Part shown: one piece after another, positions 35,616-47,094 of the stretch
Position numbering within the stretch: the stretch's first letter is position 1
How the letters are laid out: every line of letters begins with the position of its first letter
Source of the DNA: Ctenosaura bakeri
Lineage: Eukaryota > Chordata > Lepidosauria > Squamata > Iguanidae
Length of the DNA stretch: 64,000 bases
Direction: 5' to 3'
Assembly (NCBI GenBank): GCA_948474755.1
Contig: CAOLHI010001849.1
Coordinates: 248,001-312,000, forward strand
Program-made: the position numbers and the translations under genes
The notes under the pieces: generated by a model
The model's input: only the letters and a program-made list of their open reading frames with translations
Told to the model about the DNA's origin: nothing
Database searches by the model: none

Positions 35616-36415
35616 GAATCATAGAGTTGGAAGAGACCCCAGGGCCATCGAGTCCAACCCCCTGCTATGCAGGAATACACACCAAAGCATTCCCAACAGA
35701 TGGCCATCCAGCCTCTACTTAAAAACCTCCAAAGAAGAAGATTCCACCACACTCCACTGAGGCAGCATATTCCACTGCTGGACAGCTCTGACCATCAGGA
35801 AGTTCTTCCTGAGGTTCAGGTGGAATCTCCTGTCCTGCAGCTTGAATCCACTGCTTGTTATCCTAGTCTCTGGAGCAGCAGAAAACAAGCCCGCTCCCTT
35901 CTTGACATGACATCCCTTCAAATATTTAAACATGGCTATCATGTCTCCTCTTAACCTTCTCTTATGCAGACTAAACATACCCAGCTCCCTAAGCTGCTCC
36001 TCATAGGACATGGCTTCCAGACCCTTCACCATTTTGGTTGCCCTCCTCTAGACACACTCCAGCTTGTCGATATCCTTCTTGAACTGAGATGCCCAGAACT
36101 GGATGCAGTATTCCAAATGAGGCCTAACCAAGGCAGAATAGAGTGGTACCATTACCTCCCTTGATCTAGACACCATACTCCTATTGATGCAACCAAGAAT
36201 TGTGTTGGCTTTCTTGGCCACCGCATCACACTGCTGACTCATGTTCCTCTTGTGATCTACCAAGATTCCTAGATCCCTTTCACACGTACTGCTATTCAGC
36301 CATGCATTCCCCATCCTATATTTGTGCATTCCATTTTTTCTGCCTAAGTGTAGGACTTTACATTTCTCTCTGTTAAAATTCATTTTGTTAGCTTTGTCCA
36401 GCTCCTCACCCTTGT
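35616..36415 (-). pseudogene. CR1 LINE fragment with ORF2 C-terminus
   Basis: The minus-strand frame 36048-36485 reads MNFNREKCKVLHLGRKN and then LVRPHLEYCIQFWASQFKKD, the C-terminal part of CR1 reverse transcriptase. The frame 35715-36032 continues with MVKGLEAMSYEEQLRELGMF and [20 protein letters not shown]. One stop/shift near 36048 separates them. The 3' end carries ATCATAGAGTTGGAAGAGAC on the plus strand. It is 5'-truncated. Confidence 0.88.
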
Positions 36416-36855
36416 AGCCGCTGTTTTTTTTCCTTGATAGTTTACATTGAAGAAGTAAATGTATTCCTAATAAATACAGACACATAAATCTTCTACTCCC
36501 ATTTATTTAGATATGAAACTCATTTAACTGAGTGGGACATATGTGTGAATAAACAGTTCAAATGGCCCTACTATACTCACAAGACAAATCAGTATGGACT
36601 TAGTCCTTCGGAAAAAGACCTCCTCCCCCATTTTCCAATGTTTGGGTTCTACCAAAAATTTGAAGACTTTTATCAAGTATCTACTTTACCCACTCTCTCT
36701 TCTTGCCATTTCCAAGCTCTCCCTCTTTATATATTTTTAATCGGAGTAGCACCATGCAGTTATCTCAGGGAGAAAAGCACCTGGAGCAATCCCTTGCACT
36801 GCTCTCTCCCTCTTAGAAGACCCTGGCCGCTGCTGCCACCGCCTTGCCTCCTTTG

Positions 36856-36856
<1 letters not shown>
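36416..36856. other. Unassigned DNA between CR1 and LINE
   Basis: No gene was recognised. The words TACTCCCATTTATTTAG and TTTAACTGAGTGGGACAT near 36494-36540 resemble the old 'ttactcccgagtaa' repeat. Confidence 0.3.

Positions 36857-36900
<44 letters not shown>
36857..36900. repeat. (AAT)n tail/microsatellite of the LINE
   Basis: About fourteen AAT units adjoin the LINE 3' end. They are its tail on the opposite strand. Confidence 0.9.
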
Positions 36901-36904
<4 letters not shown>

Positions 36905-37094
36905 TTTATTTCTATCCCGCCTCTCCCAGTGGATCGAGGCGGCATTACAAAATATACAAATACATTAAAACATTAAAATGCACCCCATCCTCCCCACCCA
37001 CCAACCCGTCTATCCCCCTAAAACACCTTAGTTATTAAAACAAATTAAAAACAAAATTAACACAAAAAGACAAATGATGAGAGGCGGTGGAACA

Positions 37095-39033
37095 CTAATC
37101 TGGGAAGGCCTGTCGGAAGAGAACTGTCTTGACTGCTTTTTTAAAGCAGTCAAGACTGGTAATGTGCCGGGTCTCCTCCGGCAGGCCATTCCATAACTTA
37201 GGAGTGACAGAAGAAAAGGTCCTCTGGGTAACTGCAGCCAACCTAGTTCTGATTGGCTGCAGTAAATTCCTCCCAGAGGACCTTAGTGTGCGGGGCGGAT
37301 TATATGGGAGAAGGCGATCCCGCAGGTAGGCTGGCCCCAAGCCATGAAGGGCTTTAAAGGTAAAAACCAACACCTTGTACTGTGCCCGGAAACTAATAGG
37401 CAGCCAGTGTAAAGACTTCAAAATAGGTGTTATATGGTCAGTTTTAGATCTTCCGGTGACCAACCTGGCTGCCATATTCTGAATTAATTGAAGTTTCCGG
37501 ACTAAGCACATGGGTAGCCCTATGTAGAGCACATTACAGAAGTCAAGCCGTGAAGTTACCAGCGCATGTACCACTGTTTTTAGGTGTTCCAAGTCCAGGA
37601 AGGGGCGCAGTTGGCGTATCAGCCGAAGCTGATAGCAGGCACTCCTGGCTGCTGCATCAATTTGAGCTGTCATCTGAAGTGGCGAGTCCAGGAGCACCCC
37701 CAAGCTGCAGACACAGTCTTTCAGGGGAAGTGTGACCCCGTCTAGAACTGGTTGACAAACCTCTATACCTGGGCTGGGGCCCTTAACAGCAAGTACCTCC
37801 GTCTTATCTGGATTCAGCTTCAGTCTGTTTTTCCTCATCCAGTTCATTACTGCTTCTAGGCATTCATTTAGAGGTGAGATGCCATCCTTAGTTGATGCTG
37901 TTATCCGAGGCATGGAGAGATATATCTGGGTGTCATCAGCATACTGATAGCACCTTGTTCCATGCCTCCTGATGATCTCTCCCAGCGGTTTCATGTAGAT
38001 GTTAAATAGCATTGGGGACAGGACGGTGCCCTGAGGGACGCCAGATTTAAGCTCCTTTTTCGAGGAGCAGCTGTCCCAAGCATCACCATCTGGTATCTAC
38101 CTGAGAGATAGGACCGGAACCACTTAAGTGCAGTGCCTCTGATCCCCAGCCCTCTCAGGCGTTCCAGAAGGATACCATGGTCTATGGTATCGAAAGCCGC
38201 TGAGAGGTCCAAGAGTACCAGCAGGGTCACACTTCCCCTGTCGATACCTAGGCGTAGATCATCCACTAAGGCGACCATGGCAGTCTCGACTCCATATCCT
38301 GCCCTGAAGCCAGTTTGAAATGGATCTAGATAATCTGTTTCATCCAAGACAGCTTGGAGCTGAAGGGCAACAGCCCTCTCGATCACCTTGCTTAAAAATG
38401 GAAGATGGGAGACTGGTCTGTAATTATTCATATCCAGGGGATCTAGGGAGGGCTTTTTTAAAGCGGCCGTATAATCGCTTCTTTTAAACAAGCTGGAAAA
38501 TTGCCCTCCCTGAAGGATGCATTAATAATATGTCTTAAGTAGGTCTTAATTGCAGCTCCTCCCTGGACGACCAGCCATGAAGGGCAGGGATCAAGAGGGC
38601 AAGTTGTCCTTCTTACCTTTCCAAGGAGCTTGTCTACGTCCTCGGTACTCACTGACTGGAACTGATCCAGTATAATCTTATTCACAGGGTCGCTGGACGC
38701 TCCATTTGTGACCTCTGCTATAACACCGGCATCCAAGTCAACTCTTATCTGAGAGATTTTATCTGCGAAATGATTATTCAAGGCATCACAGCAAGCTACG
38801 TTAGGTTCTAACAACGAGTTCAGGGGAGTGGGTATCTGAGTCAGATCCCTTACCACCCTGAACAGCTCTGCTGGACGAGAAATCGCAGACGCAATACGTG
38901 CAGAGAAGAAGGTCTTCTTCGCTGCATCTATTGCCACTCTATAGGAATGAAGGAATTCTCTATAGCGTGTCCTGTCAGATAAGAGTCGAGATTTCCGCCA
39001 ATTGCGCTCTAGTCGTTGTCCAGCCTGCTTCAT
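37095..39033 (-). pseudogene. LINE linker and reverse transcriptase (frameshifted)
   Basis: The frame 39033-38458 is the linker between endonuclease and RT (MKQAGQRLERNWRKSRLL...). RT motifs follow: NYRPVSHLPFLSKVIERAV, FQTGFRAGYGVETAM, LLDLSAAFDTIDHGILLERL (catalytic Asp of motif A), then in the next frame YQYADDTQIYLS (YADD, 37932-37943). The C-terminus includes KLQLIQNMAARLV and LWNGLPEETRHITSLD. Single-base shifts lie near 38458-38465 (A-run) and at about 38070-38085 just before the B motif. The RT has no other stop. Confidence 0.88.
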
Positions 39034-39044
39034 ATTCCTAAGTT

Positions 39045-40096
39045 CTACTGTATACCAAGGATTACGGTTTGTAGCAGGCTGGAAAGGACGCTTGGGAGAA
39101 TCGTGTCGATAGCCCTGGTAAGATCACAATTCCAGGTATTAACCAGGGCTTCGACAGGATCACCGGCGATACCAACCATAAGACCCTCGAGGGCTTTCTG
39201 GAATCCAATAGGTTCCATTAACCTTCGAGGGCGGACCATTCTAATAGGTCCACCACCCCTGCAAGGGCGGGTAGCAACCATTAGTCTAACCCTGACCCGG
39301 AAATGATCCGTCCATGACAAGGTGGTAGTATTTGTTATCTCCACCCAGGGCTGTGCCTGTTCCGTACTAAAGACCGCATCAAGGGTATGACCTGCACAAT
39401 GTGTTGGCCCAGAGGCTAATTGGGATAAGCCCATGTTTGTCATGGATGCCACGAACTCCCGAGCTGCACCTGTTAAACTGGTCTCAAATGGGATATTGAA
39501 GTCGCCCAGAACCAAAAGTCTGGGCGATTCCAACACCAACTCCGACACCAGCTCTGTCAGCTCGGCCAGGGAGTCTGATAGGCAGCGGGGTGGTCGGTAA
39601 ACTAACAGAATCCCTAGACTATCCCTTGCCTTCAGGCTCAGGTATATACACTCGAAGTGTTCTGTTTTCCGGACAGGTATCCTGGTCAGCATAAGACTGT
39701 CTTTGTAAACCAAGGCTACTCCGCCCCCCGCCCACTTCCCCTTACCTGCTCACTGACAGAATATCCGGCTGGCAAGGCCTGGACCCAGGTTGTAACACTA
39801 TTGTCTTCCAGCCAGGTCTCTGTAAAGCATGCCAGGTCAGCGTCTTCATCCTTTAAAAGGTCATGGATGATATGTGTTTTCTTTTTCATTGACCTGACAT
39901 TGCACAGGAGCAAGGAAAGATTCTGTGGGTGGTTTGGTTCGCTCTCCAGACACCTTGGGGTAGCAGGGCAAACGGAAGGTGAGATGGGTATTAAACATCT
40001 ATCTCTCCTTCCCCTGTAACGGCATTTCGCCCTGCTATCACCGTATCTCCCTTTGCCCAGCACAGTACTTATTGTCGCTCCCTGTTGTTCTTCCAT
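39045..40096 (-). pseudogene. LINE endonuclease domain (frameshifted)
   Basis: This part encodes an apurinic-type (EEP) endonuclease that nicks target DNA for retrotransposition. Visible motifs, in order, are LLLCNVRSM, DLACFTETWLED (catalytic glutamate), LVYRPP, LLVLGDFNIPFE (catalytic D/N), LDAVFSTEQ and SWTDHFRVRVRL (the SDH position, here TDH). The frame is broken near 39713-39720 at a run of six G, and again near 39060-39100 before the linker. No nonsense codon is seen apart from those caused by the shifts. Confidence 0.85.
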
Positions 40097-40800
40097 TACA
40101 TCCAGCCACCCCCATCACAAAAAATACCCCCTGCCTGCCCACACCCCCACCCACTCCTACCCCCGCTTCCTCCCTCCCTCTCCTAGTTATAAGGCCAGGC
40201 AGGAGGGTGTGGCCAGCAGCAAAGCCCCTCTGAGTTCTTCTCCAGCCCCTTTTAAAGGCCAGGCAGAAGGGTGCCCCACCTTCATTCTTTCTCTTCTCTG
40301 GTCTCACCTCATAGCTCTGCTATGTCTCCTTCTTGTTCCTTGCCTTCTGCTGCTGGATATCCTGCTTCTTTCCTCCCCTTCCTCCTTTGCCTCACCTCAT
40401 GCCTACCTCTCTTGCTTGCTGCACCCTGACGCTGCTTTATCCTCCCTTCTTTCCTTTCCACTCTCTCCCCTCTCATACCCGTTTCCGTACTTCTCACTCC
40501 TCTCGCCTCCTCACAATGGCTCCCTCCTTGGTTCTTGAATTCTTCCACTCACTCTCCTTTCCATCCTACATCCTCTCTTCCTCACCCTGCTTTGTCTCCT
40601 TGCAATGTGTTGACCCCTTGTTTTTGTCACTGTTCACTCTCCTCTCCCTTCTGCTCCCTAACTCACTTCCAGCTGTGTCCTCAAAATCTCTTCCTCCCTT
40701 CCTTCTTGTACTCCACTACCTGTACCATGCATTTGACTTTCTCTCCTTCACCTCATCTTGTGCCTGAAAACCAGGAAATGACTTGTTTCTTGGAAGACTC

Positions 40801-41135
40801 TTGGGCGGAACAGTGACTACACACTTTGCCCCATATCTTGGCTCCTGAAAGGGTGAGAGACTTGCTTTTTAAAAATGAAAGCTTTGCATCTTGGCCAGAT
40901 GATGGCTTAAATGGGTCCCGAGAAGCATGCCTAGAAAATGCAGTAAAACAGAGCCAAATCTGGGGCATGATCTATCCTTTTGTATCTATCCTTTTGTAAT
41001 TTTACATAGCCCCCTGAAGAATGCATCCCTTAAGAGTATCCATTGTCCAAAATGTGTTGGACTTTTTAGTTAATAAAAGAGGATCTGCAAAAGCATTTGG
41101 GTATGTGTTTCTTTTTCCTCTTGTGAGCTTTTCAG
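40801..41135. other. Unassigned DNA
   Basis: Nothing was recognised. Confidence 0.3.
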
Positions 41136-41137
41136 TG

Positions 41138-41300
41138 TGGAACCAATTTTGTATAATGGTTAGAAGGCTGGAATGGGTGACCTTGGACTAGTCATTGTCT
41201 CTCAGAGGAGTTGTGAGAAGCACATAAAGAGAAGGAAGTCTGTGTATGTTGCCTTGGTATAATTGGAGGAAAGGCAAGATGTAAGACTCACTGGCAATAA
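41138..41300 (+). repeat. tRNA-SINE remnant
   Basis: TTGTATAATGGTTAGAAGGC (A-box-like), GGTGACCTTGGACTAGTCA, AGGAGTTGTGAGAAGCACAT and GGAGGAAAGGCAAGATGTAA are in the order seen in common squamate tRNA SINEs. The B box has been lost. Confidence 0.45.
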
Positions 41301-41967
41301 GATGATGAATCGTATGCTAGATTACATTAAATAAGGAATGTAGCACAGAACATATAGTACATACAACTTGGCAATAATTTTTGCTTTTAACTCTCTCTTT
41401 GCATGTCTTCCTTGCTTTTCTTGCTTGGTTCTGTTATGGTTGTTTGAGGTGTTGACCTCTATTGTGTGTTTGAAGTGTGACATTTTTCATTTTGAGTTCT
41501 TAAAGAATTGTTGTTGTGGGCTTTTCATGATGATTTTAAGAGAATGTGTGTGGATAAATCCCATCTCAACCTATGAATGATGTACAAAGAGTGGGTTTGG
41601 GGTCTTGTCTCAGAATATTAGAACATAGGGTCACCCAATTAAATTATTGGCAGTGGACCAAAAACATACCAAAAAATAGTTCAGTGTGGTATGCAAGGTC
41701 TGGTGGTGGCCACTAGTTTGGGAGACTTTTAAGAAAGGAACAGAGACCTCTTATTTGATGTGGTTCAGGAATGGAAATTGTGTACATCTTGGATCTTGCA
41801 CTAATTCCCTGAGCTCGCATTAATCTGAATTTTGTTGTTTGAAAAATATTCTCTTACAATATTTAATACAATATTTAAAAGGCTGTTTTCGTGAGGCCCC
41901 TACCCTGAAAGAGCCAGCTCCCTGGAAAAAGCCCTGAAGGTGATTGGTAGTGTCACAGGATAACAGA
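41301..41967. other. Unassigned DNA
   Basis: No feature was recognised. Confidence 0.3.
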
Positions 41968-42095
41968 TTTATAGACTCATAGAGTTAGAAGAAACCACAA
42001 GGGCCATTGAGTCCAACCTGATGCCATGCAGGAATATGCCATCAAAGCATTTCTAGTAGATGGGTATCCAGCCAAGCTAAAAATCTCCAAAAAAG
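41968..42095 (-). mobile_element. Short CR1 3' fragment
   Basis: ATAGACTCATAGAGTTAGAA, ATTGAGTCCAACCTGATGCC and GCAGGAATATGCCATCAAAG follow the CR1 3' end exactly in order. Confidence 0.7.
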
Positions 42096-42189
42096 GTTGT
42101 AAATGGGGTCATTCAAAGTGGCAGGTGCAACATTGTGGTGCAGAGCTCCAGAGATGACTGAAACAGAGTGATCTGGCCCTCTGTGCCCT

Positions 42190-42440
42190 GGAGTGTCCCT
42201 AACACGGCTTAGCAGTAAGAATGTTAGACTGGGGCTTGGGAGATCCAGGTTCAAATTCCCTCTGAGTCATGGAATTCACTGCCTAACCTTCATGCCCATT
42301 TCTGGATGCATCTGGCTGGTTGCTGGAAATAAGAGTCAGTCATAAATGGATTCCTGACCTGATCCAGCAGAACTCTCCTAATCTCCTTATATATCTGAGA
42401 TGGTGGCAGTCTTATTGTGCAGCTGGTCTATTTTTTTTTT
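42190..42440 (+). repeat. Old tRNA-SINE and CR1/L3-type LINE scraps
   Basis: CTTAGCAGTAAGAATGTTAG with CCAGGTTCAAATTCCCTC is a tRNA-SINE head. ACCTGATCCAGCAGAACTCT at about 42357 is the 3' end motif of an L3-type LINE. Confidence 0.4.
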
Positions 42441-44069
42441 TTGTGTATATGTATTTTTGTTTGTGTGGACTTAAACTGCAGATTTTGATAGCTGTCCATA
42501 TTCCTGGGCTGAATTTATCTAGCAGAATGCAGTCATGTTTTTACATTTCTGACTTTTTCTAGGCAGCTGTTGCTTGAAAAATGTGCATTTCAGGGAGAAT
42601 GAGTGCAATTTAAAAATGTGAATGTGTGTTTTAAAAAAATGCTGCAGAAAATGATATAGAATTGAGTTACTTTGAAATGTGTGAAACTGACACAGATAGG
42701 CAATGGACTGATGCTTCCATCCATCCCTAATTGCAGCTTACTCTGTCCATTTTATGATGGACACACTATCTTAAGTCTGTTAGGATACAAAGGCTTGTTT
42801 TATGTGAATCAGACTGTCTATCCATCTAGGTTGTCTGTGTTGCCTGGCATCAGCTGTCCAAGACATTTGTGATCCATAATAATCTTGAAAATACCTGGGA
42901 CTTTCTCTATGCAGAGCATGTGCTCTTTTGCTGAACTATGGCCCTGTGATATGGCTTGCAGCAATCTCAGTTTCTCTAAGTGGCTCGGGTGTCTGTTCAA
43001 AGAAGTGGCTGAGAAGACAAGGATGACAGCTTGCTTTTTTTTGTTTGTTTTTTTGTAGTGAAACAGACTAGTCTTTCATGTTTTCCTGTAATAAACCTGT
43101 GTGTGTTTTCAAGAAGTCATTGGACAGCTGTTGTACTGGGATTCACAGTAACTCAGCTTTCTGTGGTGGTGGCAGGGTGTGTGTGAGGAAAGCCATGCAC
43201 TCCTAAGAAAGTTCACACAGATCAGTAATCTAAAGGGTGAACAGGATATCTCACTGACATGCATGAGCAAAAACTGACCAGCCTGGCCTTCAGACTATGC
43301 ATTTTTTCATGGATTTGTCTATCAGTCTTAATTTGATAGCAAAAGTATGCATGTAATAAGCAAGTGGGTTTTCTCTGCATGCCGCACTGCATTGAGATTA
43401 ATGGTTTACACACGGAACAGCTGTGTGAGCCAGGTGAAAGCTTGCTCTCTGAACAGGCATATTGTAACAGATAATCTTGCCACTGAAATTGAGAAATATT
43501 GGTCGAGATGAGAAATAGTCGCTTGTGACTTGATCTTGTAAGGCTCTAAGAGCATTTCCAGCGCACGTGGGGGAGACCCAAGATAGGTTGATTGTCAGGG
43601 ATGGCTCACACTAAATTGTGGCCCATGCTTTCTTTTTTCGGGCTGTGTCTCCGTTGTGCTTTCAGAAACTGCCAGGGCTTAGAAACAGGAACTGCTCGTT
43701 CTGTGTGCAGATGCCCCTGCAGTTGGCTGTCAGAAGTGCAGTGCTAAAAGTTACCTCCAGCGAAGGTAAAACAATCTGAAATTGGGTATCATTGGCATGT
43801 TTGACAACACCAAAATTTGTCCCTAAATGTATCAGTACTGAAGATTCTTGAGGGACTCACTGTATGCTGCTTACCAAAAGAAAAGAAAAAGAAAAAAAAA
43901 GTAGCTTTTAATCTTGCACAGGATGGCCGCGGACTAGAGGAACTACCACTTCCAACAATGGAGGGAAAAAGGCTACTGCCTTGCCTTGCTTTTATGTCCC
44001 AAATGCCTCATGGCCAACAAGGGTATGGTCCTAAACCTACATCAAACCTTCTTCATCTGAATCATCTTA
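42441..44069. other. Unassigned DNA
   Basis: No gene or further repeat was recognised. Confidence 0.3.
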
Positions 44070-44525
44070 GGCTTTTTCCACATGGGGTTTTTGAAACGGT
44101 GCAGTCCGTCCTCCAAGGAAGACGTCTGCACCTTGGACTGGACTGGGTTGGACCTATTTAAGGTAGATCCGCACCTCAGTCCGGTCTGGAACAACCCCAA
44201 GTGGTCCTCCAGCGTACTTTGAAAGACTTGTTTCTTTCAGTCTTTCAAAAGCATGCATCGCGCCACTGCGAGCCTGCCCCCTTATGCAGATTCGCAGGCT
44301 TGCACCAATGTGAGCCTGCAATCTGCCTGGGGGCAGGCTTTAGGCTGGCAAGCTTCAGTAGTTGGTCGAGATCCTTGACCAAGCGGAAGCCACCATTTGG
44401 GACACTGGAGCAGTGCGTATTGATGAGCACGCACTGCTCCGGAGAGCCGTGGACCGAACCGGGGAGCGGAAAGGTCTGGTGAGTAGCGGCGCGGGGCAGT
44501 TCCTTCGCCCGGTGCGGAAAAAGCC
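44070..44525. mobile_element. Harbinger-like MITE, long family (copy C)
   Basis: GGCTTTTTCCACATGGGG and CGGTGCGGAAAAAGCC ends are flanked by a perfect TTA duplication (44067-44069, 44526-44528). The internal words GCAGTCCGTCCTCCAAGGA and GAAGCCACCATTTGGG are shared (in reverse) with copies A and F. Frames of 90-160 residues inside are composition artefacts. Confidence 0.88.
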
Positions 44526-45495
44526 TTAAACTCAGCCTTGACATCTCAAGAAAGATGCAACTTGGAGGGGCAGAATAAAGCGGCAGGATGAAGAAGCCTA
44601 TGTTTCTTTGGATTTTGCTATATTTTGCTGGAGTGGGATATACAAACATGTTCAGGAAGCAAGCTGATGGGATCTCCTGGAGAAAGAAGCAGTCCTGTTT
44701 CCTCTGATCTTTTAGATTGCTTTTCATGCTGGCATTCTTTGGATGTTGGTTAAGCAGGGGGCTATGATGTCAAATATGTAATGCATCGTTTCAGAAGCAA
44801 ATGTGACACTAGGAACACAAAGCCATGGAGAGGGCATGAAGAGAGAATAAAAATGTTGCTGTTTAGGTACAGCTGAGATGTGGAAATAAGGAAGCAAAGA
44901 GAACTGAGAAGAGAAATTCTTATAAGTGGTAAAAAAAAAAAAAGTGAGCATCAAAGGAAATGGGCTATAAATTGCTACCTAGAGTACCACCAGGCAGTCA
45001 AAAATTAATGAGGCCAGTTAAAACCTTGAAGATACTTTTTTTTTTTTTGGCAGGGTGAGATGGGGGGGGAGTGAGAATGGCTGGAGAGATGGATCATGTG
45101 TTCTAAAGAAGACCTTTCATAGTGAAGCCAGAATCAACAGGTCTCTTACAGCACCAGCGTATGAAGCTTTGCTGCAGGAAGAACAGAAATGAAAAAAAAT
45201 TGTGAAGAAGAAACAAACAAACAACAACAACACACATGAACCATGTTATTTCATATTTTCTTTTTATGTGAAACTAGTGTATCTACCCAGCATTGCCTGG
45301 GATTTTATTTTCTCATAGGTAATACTTATTAGTGTGATTTGAGATCCTGTGTCTCTAATTTGCTGAACTGTCTTCTCCAGTACCTGTAACCCCATATTTC
45401 CCAACCCAGTCTGTATTCAGAATTATTAACCTACAGGGGTTGAGTTCCTGAGGAAATATACTGTCCTCCTCCTTGCTGCTAGGCCTCATCTTCAT
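44526..45495. other. Unassigned DNA
   Basis: No feature was recognised beyond poly-A/T runs at 44931 and 45037. Confidence 0.3.
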
Positions 45496-45504
45496 AGCAA
45501 CTGG

Positions 45505-45600
45505 CCTATTAAGATAGACACAGAGGCCCAAGAGCTCTCTGGCTGAGAATTCTAAAGGGCTCTCCCTAAACTGCAAATTCCAGGATTCCATAGAATCTTT
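45505..45600. mobile_element. Half of a short GGCCATTTCC-family MITE
   Basis: AGAGCTCTCTGGCTGAGAAT, TCCCTAAACTGCAAATTCCA and GGATTCCATAGAAT match the middle and right arm of the 4511-4712 element. The outer arm is missing. Confidence 0.5.
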
Positions 45601-46204
45601 ATCTTGTAATCACATGAGGTCTTCGCCTGACACAGGCAAACAAACTTTGATTTTTATATAACAAATTATTGTTAAAGCTTGTAGCAACTCACAGGACTTT
45701 TACAGAAACTGGAATGGGAAAACAGCAGTAAGGTCTTAAAAAGGTTGCATCTATTTCATATACACTTAAGAGCCTTTCAGTTAGAAATGGCTGGGAAGAG
45801 AGAGTGCATGGATTTGGAAGGGCAGGGACAAATGTATTTTTCATGGCTTCATTCTCCTCTTTTAAATAATGTGGCATTTGGAGAAGGGAGGAAAGTACTG
45901 AGTTAATGCTCTTGGAATGTCCAGCTGCTTTGTAACAGAGTTTGAGCAAATGCTCAGCTTCTGTTTCCATCTCTAGTGAAACGAACATGATGGAGCACTA
46001 TGGCTAAGAGAGCAAGACTAACCTGTTTGGATGACCACTTGGCATGGAGAGGCTGAGCTTGGCTTGCAGATTACATTTATATCCAGGTGTTTAGCTTGAA
46101 AAACAGTAAATAAGGGGAGACATAACAGAGTTGTATCAAATTATATGTCGTGTGGAGAAAGAGCAAAGGGAATTTTCTTCTCTTTCTCATAATACTAGAA
46201 CCAA
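45601..46204. other. Unassigned DNA
   Basis: No gene or repeat was recognised. Confidence 0.3.
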
Positions 46205-46207
46205 TGG

Positions 46208-46553
46208 CACACCCTCCCAACATTTTATAAAACTGAGACATGTGGCCAAGTGACATCAGAGTGGCAAAAGTTACTGATGAGGAAGAACACACAAGCTAGG
46301 TGAGGCTGCAGCAGTTTGTTTTTGCCTGAGCCCACTGGGAAAGGCAAGATTCTGCCACTCCTCTCTTCTATCTTCTGCTGAATTAATTGAATACAAACTG
46401 CTCTGACACTTTCAGTTCACTTTGTAGCTATTTAAGTAAGCTGAGGATGAAGGGGAAAGATGGAGGATAAAAGAGAAACTAGGACATTTTAAAAGCAGCT
46501 GAAAAAGTGGGATGATAGAGGTTCAACCAGGAGCATCACTGCCAAACTGGGAC
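46208..46553. mobile_element. TIR element, ACCCTCCCAACATTT ends (copy 1)
   Basis: ACACCCTCCCAACATTTTAT starts a block that aligns with 59444-60236 (AAGCTAGG..GAGGCTGCAGCAG, GTTTTTGCCT, AAGTAAGCTGAGG, GAGAAACT.GGACATTTTA). It runs to AACTGGGACAT, and the CR1 end follows at once. The right inverted end is eroded here. Confidence 0.55.
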
Positions 46554-46554
46554 A

Positions 46555-47090
46555 TAGAATCATAGAATCATAGAAATGTAGAGTTGGAAGAGACCACACA
46601 GGCCATCCAGTCCAACCTCCCGCCATGCAGGAACACCCTCAAAACAATCCCGACAGATGGCCATCAAGCCTCTGCTTAAAAACCTCCAAGGAAGGAGATT
46701 CCACTACACTCCGAGGCAGCACATTCCACTGCCGGACAGCCCTGACTGCCAGGAAGTTCTTCCTGAGGTTCAGGTGGAATCTCCTTTCCTGCAGCTTGAA
46801 TCCATTGCTCCTTGTCCTGGTCTCTGGAGCAGCAGAAAACAAGCCCTCTCCTTCCTCTATGTGGCACCCCTTCAAATATTTAAACATGGCTATCATGTCC
46901 CCTCTTAACCTTCTCTTCTGCAGACTAAACATACCCAACTCTCTAAGTCTATCCTCATAGGGCATGGTTTCCAGGCCTCTCACCATTTTGGTCGCCCTCC
47001 TCTGGACTTGCTCCAGCTTGTCAATATCCTTCTTGAATTGGGGTGCCCAGAACTGGACACAGGATTCAAGATGGGGTCTAACCAAAGCAG
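46555..47090 (-). pseudogene. CR1 LINE fragment with intact ORF2 C-terminus
   Basis: The minus-strand frame 46639-47085 is open for 148 residues: [20 protein letters not shown], then [20 protein letters not shown], and [20 protein letters not shown], ending in the natural CR1 stop region. The 3' UTR ends in three ATCATAGA-type units (plus strand 46556-46580). It is the youngest-looking CR1 here, but still 5'-truncated. Confidence 0.9.
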
Positions 47091-47094
47091 TTGG

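Larger units (their letters stand above)
36857..40800 (-). mobile_element. Nearly complete L2/CR1-clade LINE
   Basis: On the minus strand the element has a purine-rich 5' leader (about 40800-40100), an endonuclease-RT frame (40096-37095) and a 3' UTR (37094-36901). The terminal sequence is GCCTCGATCCACTGGGAGAG, then GCGGGATAGAAATAAATTT, and an (ATT)n tail at 36857-36900. No separate ORF1 was recognised. A short motif GGCCAGGCAG is repeated at about 40192 and 40257 in the leader. The clade is assigned from the RT sequence and the 3' end; the 5' boundary is a guess because no target duplication was found. Confidence 0.8.

Noticed and set aside
36844..37038. Poly-asparagine protein
   Set aside because: It is the translation of the (AAT)n LINE tail.
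46555..46580. Regulatory tandem site
   Set aside because: The repeated ATCATAGA units are the normal 3' terminus of CR1.
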